Assembly: GCF_900100195.1 (NCBI RefSeq)
Contig: NZ_FNES01000014.1
Location: 1 to 64,000 of the forward strand
Direction of reading: 5' to 3'
DNA length: 64,000 nt
From: Billgrantia gudaonensis
GTDB lineage: Bacteria > Pseudomonadota > Gammaproteobacteria > Pseudomonadales > Halomonadaceae
The notes beneath the pieces are model-generated. The model searched no databases. It was not told the origin of the DNA and saw nothing but the letters and a program-made list of their open reading frames with translations. Positions 36,838-46,694 of the stretch are shown here, in pieces (the stretch's first letter is position 1; each line of letters begins with the position of its first letter). The translations under genes were made by a program, and so were the position numbers.

Positions 36838-38052
36838 TTAGCGGCCCTCCCTGCGGATCCCACTGGAGTTGCTGTTGCTTTGGCTACCGCCCTGCGAGTC
36901 GAGGTTGCGCATGCGCTCCAGCACGCGCGGGTCGAGCTCGCCGCTCTCACCCTGTTGGGCGTCGGCGTTGCTGCGCGTTCCCCCCGGGCGCTGATCGAGT
37001 GGCAAGTACATGAGCGGTGCGTCGTCGCTGACGTCCACCAGAACCTTCGGTGTCTTGCCGAACACTTCGGCAATGGCATCCAGGTAGAGGCGTTCGCGCA
37101 TGATCTCCGGTGCATTGCGGTACTGGGCCAGCAGCGCATTGAAGCGGTTGGCCTGACCCTGTGCCTCGGCCACCACGGACTCGCGATAGCCCTGGCCCTG
37201 CTCGATCAGGCGCTGCGCCTGACCCTGAGCCGCGGGGATGATGGCGTTGGCATAGGCCATGCCTTCGTTGATGGTGCGCTGACGATCCTCGCGGGCGCGG
37301 ATCACGTCATCGAAGGCGTCGATGACCGGATCGGGCGCCGAGGTGGACTCGATGTTGATGGTCTGCAGACTGATGCCGGTGCCGTAGCTGTCCAGGTAGG
37401 ACTGCAGACGACTGGCCACGGAGCTGCCGAGAATCTCGCGCCCCGAAGTCAGGATCTCGATCATGTCGGTACCGCCCACCACGTGGCGCAGGGCGCTGTC
37501 CAGCGCATTCTCGATGGAGAGCTGCGGGTTGCGCACGTTGAGCATGAAGTCGCGCGGACTCGCTACCTGATACTGAGCCGAGATCTCGACCTCGACGATG
37601 TTCTCGTCGCGGGTGAGCATCGACTGGGTCTGGGTCAGCGAGCGCACGCGGGTCACGTTGACCATGCGCACGTCGTCGATCAGCGGCGGGTTCCAGTGCA
37701 GGCCCGGGGTCACCACTTCCTGGAACTTGCCGAAGCGCAGTACGACACCACGTTCGGCCTGATCGACCAGATAGAAGCCGGAAGCCGCCCATACCGCCAG
37801 GGCAATGACGACCAGCAGCCCCGGCAGGGTGAAGGCATTGCGTGGACGCCCCCCACCGCCCTTGCCGCCTTTACCGCCGCCCTTGCCGCCACGGCCGCCC
37901 AACAAGCCGTTGAGCTTGTCCTGAAACTTCTTCAGTGCCTCATCGAGGTCCGGTGGCCCCTGATTGCCGCCGCGGTTGCCGCCGCCTCCGCGTCGCCCCC
38001 CGCCGCTCCACGGATCATGCTGGTTGCCACCACCAGGCTCGTTCCAAGCCAT
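36838..38052 (-). CDS. hflK: FtsH modulator HflK
   Basis: A 404-residue SPFH-domain partner of HflC. A Gly-rich, Arg/Asn-rich cytoplasmic N-terminus (about 1-70) precedes the single membrane helix (VVIALAVWAASGFYLV) and the SPFH domain, then a coiled coil and a disordered Ser/Asn/Gln tail. The ATG at 38052 (MAWNEPGGG) is the family start; open frame extends upstream without homology. Confidence 0.97.
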   Translation of the reverse strand: MAWNEPGGGNQHDPWSGGGRRGGGGNRGGNQGPPDLDEALKKFQDKLNGLLGGRGGKGGGKGGKGGGGRPRNAFTLPGLLVVIALAVWAASGFYLVDQAERGVVLRFGKFQEVVTPGLHWNPPLIDDVRMVNVTRVRSLTQTQSMLTRDENIVEVEISAQYQVASPRDFMLNVRNPQLSIENALDSALRHVVGGTDMIEILTSGREILGSSVASRLQSYLDSYGTGISLQTINIESTSAPDPVIDAFDDVIRAREDRQRTINEGMAYANAIIPAAQGQAQRLIEQGQGYRESVVAEAQGQANRFNALLAQYRNAPEIMRERLYLDAIAEVFGKTPKVLVDVSDDAPLMYLPLDQRPGGTRSNADAQQGESGELDPRVLERMRNLDSQGGSQSNSNSSGIRREGR

Positions 38053-38177
38053 ACGTCGTCTCCACTCTAGCGTTGCCTGCCGATACCGTCGCACGGTCGG
38101 CGCGGCGTCGGTTGCCATCCTGTCGGCGCCTCAAGCGCCATGGCCCTGTTCTGTCATGTGCGTATCGCCCGGCAAGC

Positions 38178-39494
38178 TCACGGCTCCCACACCGGACGCT
38201 CCTGCAGTTCGCTCGGCAGATAATCCTCGGCGCGCTCGCCGAGCCGAGCCATCAGCTGCAGGAAGTCGCGGCGCGGCAGGCGAATCACCAAGCGCGTACG
38301 CCCGGCGTCGTCGAAACGCTCCTCGCGCACCGCCCCGAGCTCGTGCAATCCCGCCCGCAGGCGGCCCTGTTCGGGAGCGAGCGTGAGCGAAAAGTCGATC
38401 ACGTCGTCGGCCAGGCACTCCGAAAGCGCCTGGTAAAGCAGGTCGATACCGCGCCCCTGCTGGGCCGAGAGCCACACCACCTCGGGCCGCCCCTGACCGT
38501 CACGCTCGATGCGCGGAGCGCTGTCGAGCAGATCGATCTTGTTCATCACCTTGAGCATCGGCACCTCGAGGGCGCCGATCTCATCGAGCACTCCCTCCAC
38601 CTGCGTGACGTTGAGCTCGCGATCCGGATCGGCGGCGTCGATCACGTGCACCAGCAATGCCGCCTCCGCAGCTTCCTGCAACGTGGCCTGGAATGCCTCG
38701 ACCAGCTTGTGCGGCAGGTGGCGGATGAAGCCTACGGTATCGGCCAGCACCACCGGCCCCACGTCGTCGATCTCCAGGCGGCGCAAGGTCGGGTCGAGGG
38801 TAGCGAACAGCTGATCCGCCGCATAGACCTTCGACTCGGTCAGCGCGTTGAAGAGCGTTGACTTGCCGGCATTGGTATAGCCCACCAGCGAGACGCTGGG
38901 AATCTCGGCTCGCGAACGCGCTCGCCGATTCTCGCTGCGCTGGCTGCGCACCTTGTCGAGACGCTTGTGGATCGCCTTGATGCGCGAACGCAACAGCCGG
39001 CGGTCGGTTTCGAGCTGGGTCTCGCCCGGCCCGCGCAGGCCGATGCCGCCCTTCTGACGCTCCAAGTGAGTCCAGCCGCGCACCAGGCGCGTGGACATGT
39101 ACTCCAACTGGGCCAGTTCGACCTGCAGCTTGCCCTCATGGGTGCGTGCCCGTTGAGCGAAGATGTCGAGGATCAACCCCGTGCGATCGAGTACGCGACA
39201 AGCGAGCGAACGTTCGAGATTGCGCTCCTGCGACGGGCTCAGCGCATGATTGAAGATCACCAGTTCGGCCCCGTGCACGGCCAGCGCGTCACGCAGTTCC
39301 TCGACCTTGCCAGTGCCCACGAAAGTGCGCGGGTCTGGGCGCTGTCGGCTACCGGTCAGCAGCGTGGCCGGCTCGGCTCCCGCGGAGCGCACCAGCTCCA
39401 GGAATTCGCCCGGGTCCTCACGCTCCCGTTCGTCCTGAAAGTCCACATGCAGGAGTACCGCCGTCTCGCCGGCGTCGGGGCGCTCAAAAAACAA
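38178..39494 (-). CDS. hflX: Ribosome-associated GTPase HflX
   Basis: A 438-residue Obg-HflX GTPase that splits stalled ribosomes, notably under heat stress. The N-terminal glycine-rich HflX domain (about 25-180; GPGETQLETDRRLLR) is followed by the G domain with GYTNAGKSTLFNAL (G1) and DTVGFIRHLP (G3), and NKIDLLD (G4). It sits directly downstream of hfq, the order conserved in gammaproteobacteria. Confidence 0.97.
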   Translation of the reverse strand: MFFERPDAGETAVLLHVDFQDEREREDPGEFLELVRSAGAEPATLLTGSRQRPDPRTFVGTGKVEELRDALAVHGAELVIFNHALSPSQERNLERSLACRVLDRTGLILDIFAQRARTHEGKLQVELAQLEYMSTRLVRGWTHLERQKGGIGLRGPGETQLETDRRLLRSRIKAIHKRLDKVRSQRSENRRARSRAEIPSVSLVGYTNAGKSTLFNALTESKVYAADQLFATLDPTLRRLEIDDVGPVVLADTVGFIRHLPHKLVEAFQATLQEAAEAALLVHVIDAADPDRELNVTQVEGVLDEIGALEVPMLKVMNKIDLLDSAPRIERDGQGRPEVVWLSAQQGRGIDLLYQALSECLADDVIDFSLTLAPEQGRLRAGLHELGAVREERFDDAGRTRLVIRLPRRDFLQLMARLGERAEDYLPSELQERPVWEP

Positions 39495-39503
39495 TCACTG
39501 ACC

Positions 39504-39755
39504 TCACTCGTTGTTTTCCGGCTGGGCAGCGGGATCCTGGGGCGGCAGACGCACGTTGCGCGACGGAACCACCGTGGAAATGGCATGCTTGTAAACCATC
39601 TGGCTGACGGTGTTGCGCAGCAGGATCACGAACTGGTCGAAGGATTCGATCTGCCCCTGCAGCTTGATGCCGTTGACCAGAAAAATCGATACCGGAATGC
39701 GCTCCTTGCGCAGAATGTTCAGGTATGGGTCTTGAAGGGACTGCCCTTTGGACAT
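39504..39755 (-). CDS. hfq: RNA chaperone Hfq
   Basis: Hexameric Sm-like RNA chaperone for small RNAs, 83 residues: Sm1 ([24 protein letters not shown]) and Sm2 (the [10 protein letters not shown] motif), with a short acidic C-terminal tail ([12 protein letters not shown]), more acidic than in E. coli. GGGAGAGG lies upstream of the ATG at 39755. Flanked by miaA and hflX as in most gammaproteobacteria. Confidence 0.98.
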   Translation of the reverse strand: MSKGQSLQDPYLNILRKERIPVSIFLVNGIKLQGQIESFDQFVILLRNTVSQMVYKHAISTVVPSRNVRLPPQDPAAQPENNE

Positions 39756-39842
39756 TTTGCCTCTCCCTAATGGTTTTCTTTGAGGGGTGGAAGTTGTGCT
39801 GTTGGGGCGGGTCACCCGGCCACTCGAAGCGCTCATCTTACG

Positions 39843-40781
39843 CTAACCGACCGATTCGCGCACGAGTTTCAGAACCGCCTGGCGCGCATCGTCGGCATCG
39901 GAATCGATCCACTCCAGCCCCGGCCAGCGCCGCAGCCAGGTCAACTGCCGCTTGGCCAACTGCCGCGTCGCCACCACGCTGCGGTGACGCAGGCCCGCGA
40001 GATCGCCCTCGCCCTCCAGATACTCCCAGACTTGACGATACCCCACACACTTCATCGATGGCAGCCCGGCATGCAGATCGCGTCGTTCCTTGAGCGCTGC
40101 GACTTCATCGATCAGACCGGCAGCCAGCATGGCATCGAAGCGTTCAGCGATACGCGCATGCAGAACCCGGCGATCTACGGGGCCGACCCCTATCGACAGC
40201 GTTCGCCAGGGAAAGGTTTCAGGACGCTGCTCGCGCCAAAGTTCGGTGAGAGTACGGCCGCTGATGCGGTAGACCTCCAGCGCGCGCATCAACCGCTGCG
40301 GATCGTTGCGGTGAATGCGCGCCGCCGAGGGGGGGTCGACGCGAGCCAACTCGACATGCAGAGAGTCGAGCCCGTGGCGGTCGGCCATCGCTTCCAGCTC
40401 GGCTCGTACTGCCGGATCGGAGGGCGGCAGATTGGCCACGCCCTCCAGCAGCCGTTGGGCATACATCATGGTACCGCCCACCAGCAGCGGGATGCGTCCA
40501 GCCGCGGTGATCGCGGTCATCTCGCGCCGGGCATCGGCGCGAAATTCCGCCGCCGAGTATGGCTCGGCCGGATCGCGGATGTCGATCAGACGGTGTGGCG
40601 CCCGCTCGAGTTCCTGCGGCGAAGGCTTGGCGCTACCGATGTCCATGCCGCGATAGACCATGGCGGAGTCCATGCTGATCAGCTCGACGCCCAGCCGCTC
40701 GTGGAGCTCGATGGCCAGGTCGGTCTTGCCGGCGGCGGTAGGGCCCATCAGGAGGATGGCGAGGGGACGTTCGTCGAGCAT
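39843..40781 (-). CDS. miaA: tRNA dimethylallyltransferase
   Basis: Transfers the dimethylallyl group to A37 of tRNAs reading UNN codons. It is 312 residues with a P-loop [12 protein letters not shown] near residue 13, the [19 protein letters not shown] segment and [17 protein letters not shown] precedes the ATG at 40781; a longer open frame upstream runs through the repeat region and is not used. Between mutL and hfq. Confidence 0.97.
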   Translation of the reverse strand: MLDERPLAILLMGPTAAGKTDLAIELHERLGVELISMDSAMVYRGMDIGSAKPSPQELERAPHRLIDIRDPAEPYSAAEFRADARREMTAITAAGRIPLLVGGTMMYAQRLLEGVANLPPSDPAVRAELEAMADRHGLDSLHVELARVDPPSAARIHRNDPQRLMRALEVYRISGRTLTELWREQRPETFPWRTLSIGVGPVDRRVLHARIAERFDAMLAAGLIDEVAALKERRDLHAGLPSMKCVGYRQVWEYLEGEGDLAGLRHRSVVATRQLAKRQLTWLRRWPGLEWIDSDADDARQAVLKLVRESVG

Positions 40782-40803
40782 GCGGGCTCCTGAAGAGGCT
40801 GAT

Positions 40804-40907
40804 CCGGCGACAGGTCTACGGGGAGGCGCTGTGAATCCTTCCCGGGACGCTACCGATTCCATCCCTGGAATCGGACCTCCTCTGCGACCTGTCCCCGGCG
40901 CCTCTCG
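40804..40907. repeat. Structured intergenic repeat E1 between mutL and miaA
   Basis: Starts CCGGCGACAGGTCTACG and contains GAGGCGCTGTGAATCC, both nearly identical to E2 at 52614. It has a perfect 9-bp hairpin CCGATTCCA-TCCC-TGGAATCGG (40853-40874), and two further complementary pairs (ACAGGTC/GACCTGT and GAGGCGC/GCGCCTC) in interleaved order. It fills most of the 155-base gap. Mobile MITE/REP-like origin is inference. Confidence 0.75.
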
Positions 40908-40936
40908 TAAAACGGCACGGTTCATTACATCGAAGT

Positions 40937-42847
40937 TCACTGGCCGCGCAGGAACAGGCGGTCCAGCTCCTTCAGGCTCATCTCGGTCCAGGTGGGACGG
41001 CCGTGGTTGCACTGCCCGCTACGCTCGGTGCGCTCCATGTCGCGCAACAGCGCATTCATCTCGGCCAGGGTCAGCTGGCGATTGGCACGCACGCTGCCAT
41101 GGCACGCCATGGTAGCGAGCAGCTCATTGAGATGGGCCTCGACGCGGTCGGATCGGCCATAGCGCTCCAGGTCGCGGAGCATGTCGCGAACCAGCGCCTC
41201 CACGTCGGCATTGCCGAGCAACGCCGGCACCTGGCGCACCAGCAGCGTCTCCGGCCCGGCCGCGTCGAGTTCCACGCCAAAGCGCGCGAAGGCCTCCCGT
41301 TCGGCTTCGGCAGTGGCCACCTCCGCGGCACTCGCCGCCAGCGAGACCGGCACCAGCAGCGGCTGCGCCTCCAGGGTTCCCTGGTGCACCTGCGTCTTCA
41401 TGCGTTCGTAGACGATCCGCTCGTGGGCGGCGTGCATGTCGACCACCACCAGGCCCCGCTCGCTCTGGGCGAGAATGTAGATACCGTGAAGCTGGGCCAC
41501 GGCATAACCCAGCGGCGGCGCGCGCGTGGCATCTTCCGGGGCGAGCCGGGGTGCCGCGGATGCCGGTGCGCCCCGACGTTCGGCCGTGGCCACGTCGGCC
41601 GCGGCACCGCCAGCGCCGGGCGAGGCCGGCTGAGGCGTCAGCAGCGTCTCTTCGTGCTGGGGATGCAGGGCACGGTAGCCCTCCACGAAAGCGCGAACGC
41701 GATCCGGACTCGCGCGCTCCGCACCTTCGTGCAACGCCATCGGCTGCTGCTGCCAGCGTCCGGCCGCCTCGCGCACCTGTCGCTCGTCTTCGACGGCCGG
41801 CTGGGGCGTTTCGACGCCAGCGCCTTCGCCGGGGCGAGCCTCGGCCAGCGCCCGATGCAGGCTGGAGAAGAGAAAGTCATGCACCAACCGGCCGTCGCGG
41901 AAACGCACCTCGTGCTTGGTGGGATGAACGTTGACGTCCACCACTGCCGGATCGAGCTGGAGATAGAGCACGAACACGGGATGCCGGCCATGGAACAGCA
42001 CGTCGCGATACGCCTGGCGAATGGCATGCGCCACCAGCCGGTCGCGCACCACGCGACCGTTGACGAAGAAATACTGCTGGTCGGCCTGGGCACGCGAGTG
42101 GGTCGGCAGCCCCACCCAGCCCGACAGACGCAGGTGGCCGGCCGACAGATCGAGGTGCAGGGCATTGTCCAGGAACGTCTTGCCCAGCAGAGCGGCCACG
42201 CGTCGTTCGTGGCCCGCCGGATCGTCGGCGGCCGGTAGCTGGTGCACGGTCTTGTGGTTGTGGCGCAGCGTCCAGGCCATGTCGAAGCGCGACAGCGCCA
42301 GGCGCCGAAAGGCTTCTTCCACATGGCCATACTCGGTCTTCTCCGTACGCAGGAACTTGCGCCGCGCCGGCGTATTGAAGAACAGATCGCGCACCGTCAC
42401 CGAGGTACCGCGAGGGTGCGGCACCGGTGACACCCGAGGCTCCATCTGGCGCCCTTCGGCGACCACCCGCCAACCGGCGGTGGGATCGTCGTCGACGTTG
42501 GAAGCCAGCTCCAGGCGCGACACCGAACTGATCGAAGCCAGCGCTTCGCCGCGGAATCCGAGACTGGCCACGCCCTCGAGCTCTTCGAGGGAAACGATCT
42601 TGCTGGTGGCATGCCGCGACAGCGCCAGCGGCAGATCCGCCTCTTCGATGCCGCCACCGTCGTCGCGCACGCGAATCAGCCGGGCACCCCCCGCCTCGAG
42701 CTCGACCTCGATACGCCGGCTGCCGGCATCGATGGCGTTCTCGACGAGTTCCTTGACCACCGAGGCGGGGCGCTCCACCACCTCGCCGGCGGCGATCTGG
42801 TTGGCGAGTCGCGGGTCCAGAACCCGGATACGACGCTGTTCTGACAT
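40937..42847 (-). CDS. mutL: DNA mismatch repair protein MutL
   Basis: A 636-residue MutL: GHKL ATPase with [19 protein letters not shown] and [10 protein letters not shown] in the N-terminal third, and a C-terminal dimerisation domain carrying the endonuclease motif [12 protein letters not shown], which fits DxHA(x)2E(x)4E, plus ACHGSVRA and CNHGRPT. It is therefore a nicking MutL, as in organisms lacking MutH. GGAG is four bases before the ATG; a heptad repeat array starts just 13 bases upstream of the start codon. Confidence 0.97.
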   Translation of the reverse strand: MSEQRRIRVLDPRLANQIAAGEVVERPASVVKELVENAIDAGSRRIEVELEAGGARLIRVRDDGGGIEEADLPLALSRHATSKIVSLEELEGVASLGFRGEALASISSVSRLELASNVDDDPTAGWRVVAEGRQMEPRVSPVPHPRGTSVTVRDLFFNTPARRKFLRTEKTEYGHVEEAFRRLALSRFDMAWTLRHNHKTVHQLPAADDPAGHERRVAALLGKTFLDNALHLDLSAGHLRLSGWVGLPTHSRAQADQQYFFVNGRVVRDRLVAHAIRQAYRDVLFHGRHPVFVLYLQLDPAVVDVNVHPTKHEVRFRDGRLVHDFLFSSLHRALAEARPGEGAGVETPQPAVEDERQVREAAGRWQQQPMALHEGAERASPDRVRAFVEGYRALHPQHEETLLTPQPASPGAGGAAADVATAERRGAPASAAPRLAPEDATRAPPLGYAVAQLHGIYILAQSERGLVVVDMHAAHERIVYERMKTQVHQGTLEAQPLLVPVSLAASAAEVATAEAEREAFARFGVELDAAGPETLLVRQVPALLGNADVEALVRDMLRDLERYGRSDRVEAHLNELLATMACHGSVRANRQLTLAEMNALLRDMERTERSGQCNHGRPTWTEMSLKELDRLFLRGQ

Positions 42848-42859
42848 ATCACTCCACGA

Positions 42860-43038
42860 AAGCTGGAAGCTGGAAGCTGGAAGCTGGAAGCTGGAAGGTA
42901 TCATGTCGCCACCGGCGTCTGAATCAAGAGTCTTCTTCCAGCTTACAGTCCGCGCAGCGGACGATCTTCCCGCTCCCGGCGAAGCCGGGGACTTCAAGCT
43001 TCCAGGCGCAAAGCGCCGCTCTTCCAGCTTACAGCTTA
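42860..43038. repeat. Heptanucleotide composite element B between amiC and mutL
   Basis: Left arm: five perfect copies of AAGCTGG (42860-42894). Right side: inverted units CTTCCAG, CTTACAG (from 42935) and AGCTTAC, AGCTTAT up to the amiC stop codon. Between them lies the hairpin GCTCCCGGCGAAGCCGGG (42972-42989), shared exactly with element C. The whole 188-base space between the two genes is occupied. Confidence 0.88.
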
Positions 43039-44505
43039 TGAACGGGGTATCCGCAGCACCTGGCCGACGCGAATCACGTCGCCGTTGAGCTCGTTGGCCT
43101 GCTTGAGCTGGGCGACGGGGACCTGGTGTCGGGCCGCGATTTCGGACAGCGTATCACCCGGTTGGATGCGGTACTCGTCGCCGCCGGTGCTGCGCTGGTT
43201 GTCGCGCTGCCAGGCCAGCAGACTGGCCGGCGGCGGATTGCGCTGGAAATGATCGCGCAGCCCGCTGAACAGGGCTTCGGCGAGCTGTTGCTGGTAAGCG
43301 CCATCGAGCAGGCGGCGCTCCTCGTCGGGGTTGGAGATGAACCCCGTCTCGACCAGCAGCGAAGGAATGTCCGGCGACTTGAGCACCATGAAGCCGGCCT
43401 GTTCCACCCGCGGCTTGTGCAAGCGGTTGACGCGCCCGAGCCGATCCAGCACCTGGCCGCCTATCGACAGCGAATCGTTGAGCGTTGCGGTCATTGTCAG
43501 ATCGAGCAGCACCCCGCGCAGCACTTCGTCCTTGTCCTTGAGCGACAGATTGCCATCCACGCCACCGATCAGGTCGGACTGATTCTCGCTCTCGGCCAAC
43601 CACTGGGCGGTCTCCGAGGTGGCGCCACGCTGAGAGAGTGCATAGACGGAACTGCCGTTGGGCCTGGGGCTGTTGAAGGCGTCGGCATGGATCGACACGA
43701 AGAAGTCCGCCTTCTGCTCGCGGGCAATGCGAGTCCGCTGACGCAGCCCGATGTAGTAATCGCCATCGCGGATCATCACCGCGCGGAAGCCCTGCGCCGC
43801 GTCGACTTGCCGCTGCAGGCGGCGCGCGATCTCGAGCACCACGTCCTTCTCGCGCGTTCCGCTGGGACCGATGGCACCGGGATCCTCTCCACCGTGGCCG
43901 GCATCGATGGCAATGATGATGTCGCGCTTGGGATGCGGCTTGGCCGGCTGCGTCACGACCTCCTCGGCCGCGTCCGCCGTGGTCCTGCCTTCACGATGCG
44001 CGCGTTCGGCGGCGATCTCCTGCTCGCGGATCATCGCTTCGATGGGATCGATGGGATTCTCGACCGCACTCTCGCCCGGGTATTCCATGTCCACCACCAG
44101 CCGGTGTCCATACTGATCGTTGGGCGGCAGCGAGAAATGTCGCGGTTCGATGTCGCGGCTGAGCTCCAGCACCACGCGCAGACCGGTTCCGTCACGGATA
44201 CCGCTGCGCACCTCGCTGATGGCGCTGCCATCGAGATCGAGGCGCGCCAGATCGGTATTGAGGCCGCTCCGTTCCAGGTCGATCACCAAACGTGACGGAT
44301 CGTCGAGCATGAAGACCTCGGCATCCGCCGCGGACGAAAGGTCGAAGACCAGTCGCGCATGATCGGGTGCCGCCCACAGGCGCACGTTGTTCACTTCGGC
44401 GGCACCGGCCGGCAGCGCGAACAGCGCCAGCCACGACGCCAGCCAGACACTGCGCCAGCGCTTCGGAAGGGCACACCAGCGACATAGACGCCCCAGTCCG
44501 CTCAT
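43036..44505 (-). CDS. amiC: N-acetylmuramoyl-L-alanine amidase (AmiC/AmiB type) with LysM
   Basis: Periplasmic zinc amidase that splits septal peptidoglycan during cell separation. The 489-residue protein has an N-terminal signal sequence (hydrophobic about 17-34), an AMIN domain (about 38-140), the Amidase_3 catalytic domain ([16 protein letters not shown] near 197; [17 protein letters not shown]) and a C-terminal LysM repeat ([19 protein letters not shown]). Its stop codon lies in the last unit of repeat element B. Overlaps tsaE by four bases. Confidence 0.95.
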   Translation of the reverse strand: MSGLGRLCRWCALPKRWRSVWLASWLALFALPAGAAEVNNVRLWAAPDHARLVFDLSSAADAEVFMLDDPSRLVIDLERSGLNTDLARLDLDGSAISEVRSGIRDGTGLRVVLELSRDIEPRHFSLPPNDQYGHRLVVDMEYPGESAVENPIDPIEAMIREQEIAAERAHREGRTTADAAEEVVTQPAKPHPKRDIIIAIDAGHGGEDPGAIGPSGTREKDVVLEIARRLQRQVDAAQGFRAVMIRDGDYYIGLRQRTRIAREQKADFFVSIHADAFNSPRPNGSSVYALSQRGATSETAQWLAESENQSDLIGGVDGNLSLKDKDEVLRGVLLDLTMTATLNDSLSIGGQVLDRLGRVNRLHKPRVEQAGFMVLKSPDIPSLLVETGFISNPDEERRLLDGAYQQQLAEALFSGLRDHFQRNPPPASLLAWQRDNQRSTGGDEYRIQPGDTLSEIAARHQVPVAQLKQANELNGDVIRVGQVLRIPRS

Positions 44506-45005
44506 GTCGCGTCACGCTCCTCAGCGAGATCGATAACGTCCAGCGAAGGCACTTCGGCAAGGCGCGCCAGAGCCTCGCGACCCAGTGCGGTATGGGCGAC
44601 CAAGCGCGCTTCACGCCCCGGCACGGCCACTTGCAGGGTGATTTCCAGATCCGGCTCCGGCAACCAGCCGGCACCGCGACTCGGCCATTCCACGAGGATC
44701 AACGCCTCCTCGCCGAACAGGTCGCGCCCGCCGATGAACTCCAGTTCTTCCGGATCGCCGAGTCGGTAGAGATCGAAATGGAACAGTCGCTGCCCATGCA
44801 GTTCATAGGGCTCGACCAGCGTATAGGTCGGGCTCTTCACCGCTCCGGTATGGCCGTAGGCACGCAGCACGCCGCGTGCCAGAGTGGTCTTGCCAGCCCC
44901 CAGCTCACCGGCCAGATGCACCCGTCCACGGCCGGCCAGGGCGCGCCCCAGGCATTCGCCAAAGGCGACCTGGCGCTCTTCGTCATCGAGTCGCACACGC
45001 ATCAT
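44502..45005 (-). CDS. tsaE: tRNA threonylcarbamoyladenosine ATPase TsaE
   Basis: Small ATPase (167 residues) that drives the TsaBD cycle making t6A37. Walker A is GELGAGKTTLARG (about residues 33-45), followed by VKSPTYTLVEPY and the HFDLYRL/ILVEWPS motifs. The ATG at 45005 overlaps the end of nnr by 23 bases and its stop overlaps the amiC start by four, so nnr-tsaE-amiC are translationally linked. Confidence 0.96.
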   Translation of the reverse strand: MMRVRLDDEERQVAFGECLGRALAGRGRVHLAGELGAGKTTLARGVLRAYGHTGAVKSPTYTLVEPYELHGQRLFHFDLYRLGDPEELEFIGGRDLFGEEALILVEWPSRGAGWLPEPDLEITLQVAVPGREARLVAHTALGREALARLAEVPSLDVIDLAEERDAT

Positions 45006-46545
45006 CGCTACCTGTCCTGCACCATGCCCGGGAAGGAATATCGGGATTGACCAGTTGTCGCGCATAGGATGCCAGATCGCCTGCCAGCAGGCCACGCTCG
45101 CCCCGCTCACCAGCGGCCTGGTCGGCCGCTAGCGCATGCACCACGACCCCGACCCAGGCAGCGAGGGCCGGCGTCAACCCCTGAGCGATCAGGGCGCCGA
45201 GCATGCCCGAAAGCGCATCGCCCATGCCGCCGGAGGCCATGCCGGGATTGCCGTAGGGGCACACGACGAGCCCCTCGTCACTGACCACCAGGCTGCCGGC
45301 TCCCTTGAGCACGACCACGCCACCCCGCCGCCGCTGCAGTTCGGTGGCTGCCGCGGGGCGGTCGGCCTCCACCTCCGCGGGACTCACGCCCAGCAGACGA
45401 GCCGCCTCACCGGGGTGCGGGGTGAGTACCCAATCATCGTGCCGTTCGTTCGCCCACTGCGCGGCCAGGAGGTTGAGGCCGTCGGCGTCCACTACCAGGG
45501 GGCGTTCGGCCGCCAGCGCGGCCTGCAGCATGCCCTGCCCCCAGGCTCCCTGCCCCAGCCCCGGCCCCACCACCAGCACGTCCGCCGCTTCGGGCAACGC
45601 ACCCAGGTCGGTGGCACCACGCATGGCGTGGACCATCACCTCGGGACGGCGCACCAGGCTCGCCGTGACATGCTCCGGCGCCGTGGCCAGGCTCACCTTG
45701 CCGGCACCGAGGCGTGCGGCGGTTTCGCTGGCCAGCAGTGCCGCCCCGCCGAAGCCGGGGGCTCCGCCCAGCACCAGGACATGGCCCATGTCGCCCTTGT
45801 GGGCATCGCGGGCACGCCGCGGCAGCAGCGCCGGAATCAGCTCGGCATCGAGCAATCGGGCGGCCGGCAACAGATCCCGCTGGGACGATGCATCGACGCC
45901 CAGAGGCTGGAAGTCCACCGTGCCGGTGAGCGATGGCGCCCGCCCGGTGTGCAGGCCCAACTTGTCGCCGATGAAGGTCACGGTGCGCTCGGCGCGCACG
46001 GCAACGCCCAGCTCGGCACCGCTGTCGGCAGCCACCCCCGAAGGAATGTCGATGGCCAGCACCGGCCGGTCGCTGGCGTTGATGGCCGCGATGGCCTCAC
46101 GCATGGCACCGCGCACCTCGCCGCCGAGGCCGGTGCCGAGCAGCGCATCGACGATCACCTCGCCGGTGAATGCCAGGCCGGGCTGCCAAGGCTCGAGGCC
46201 CACGCCGGCTGCGTCGGCCATCTCGGCGGCGCGAGCGGCATCGCCGTCGAGCGCCTCGGGCATCTTGAGCGCGATGCGCTGCACATGGAGCCCGGCCGCG
46301 GCGGCAAGCGCCGCCAGCACGTGACCGTCGCCACCATTGTTGCCGCCGCCGCACAGCACCGTCAGACGACGCACGTCCGGCCAGCGGGTCAGGAGACTCT
46401 GCCAGGCAGCCGAGGCGGCCCGCTGCATCAGCGCGAAGCCGTCGATGCCGCCGGCGATGGTGCGACGGTCGAGCTCGCGCACCTGCTCGGCGCGGTACAG
46501 GGGGCGCAGGGAGGGCAAGCTCGCGGCACGATGCGGTTCGGTCAT
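44983..46545 (-). CDS. nnr: Bifunctional NAD(P)H-hydrate epimerase / ADP-dependent dehydratase
   Basis: Repairs damaged NADHX/NADPHX. It is 520 residues: N-terminal YjeF_N epimerase (about 1-220; LCGGGNNGGDGHVLAALA) and C-terminal ribokinase-like dehydratase (about 240-505; VLGGAPGFGGAALLASETAARLGAGKV, VLTPHPGEAARLLG, GNPGMASGGMGDALSG). First gene of the long minus-strand cluster, divergent from queG. Confidence 0.96.
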   Translation of the reverse strand: MTEPHRAASLPSLRPLYRAEQVRELDRRTIAGGIDGFALMQRAASAAWQSLLTRWPDVRRLTVLCGGGNNGGDGHVLAALAAAAGLHVQRIALKMPEALDGDAARAAEMADAAGVGLEPWQPGLAFTGEVIVDALLGTGLGGEVRGAMREAIAAINASDRPVLAIDIPSGVAADSGAELGVAVRAERTVTFIGDKLGLHTGRAPSLTGTVDFQPLGVDASSQRDLLPAARLLDAELIPALLPRRARDAHKGDMGHVLVLGGAPGFGGAALLASETAARLGAGKVSLATAPEHVTASLVRRPEVMVHAMRGATDLGALPEAADVLVVGPGLGQGAWGQGMLQAALAAERPLVVDADGLNLLAAQWANERHDDWVLTPHPGEAARLLGVSPAEVEADRPAAATELQRRRGGVVVLKGAGSLVVSDEGLVVCPYGNPGMASGGMGDALSGMLGALIAQGLTPALAAWVGVVVHALAADQAAGERGERGLLAGDLASYARQLVNPDIPSRAWCRTGSDDACATR

Positions 46546-46643
46546 CCGGTGTCTCCCCTTTCAGCAATGCCGTATCATGGTGGCCACCGCTGCATGGCCA
46601 TTATCAAACAGCGGTTCGTTACTTTTGTGAAGTGTGTCCGCAT

Positions 46644-46661
46644 ATTGGCGGATTCGCCAAT
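46644..46661. promoter_or_regulatory. Perfect inverted repeat in the nnr-queG divergent region
   Basis: ATTGGCG-GATT-CGCCAAT, a 7-bp dyad with a 4-base centre, 34 bases upstream of the queG ATG. It could be an operator or a hairpin in the queG leader; nothing else in the sequence decides between them. Confidence 0.4.
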
Positions 46662-46694
46662 CCCCAGCTTCTCTTGCGCGATATTTGCCCGATC

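Noticed and set aside
36436..38070. 544-codon plus-strand frame opposite hflK and hflC
   Set aside because: Antisense to two well-supported genes, with His/Gly/Val-rich low-complexity translation typical of high-GC shadows.
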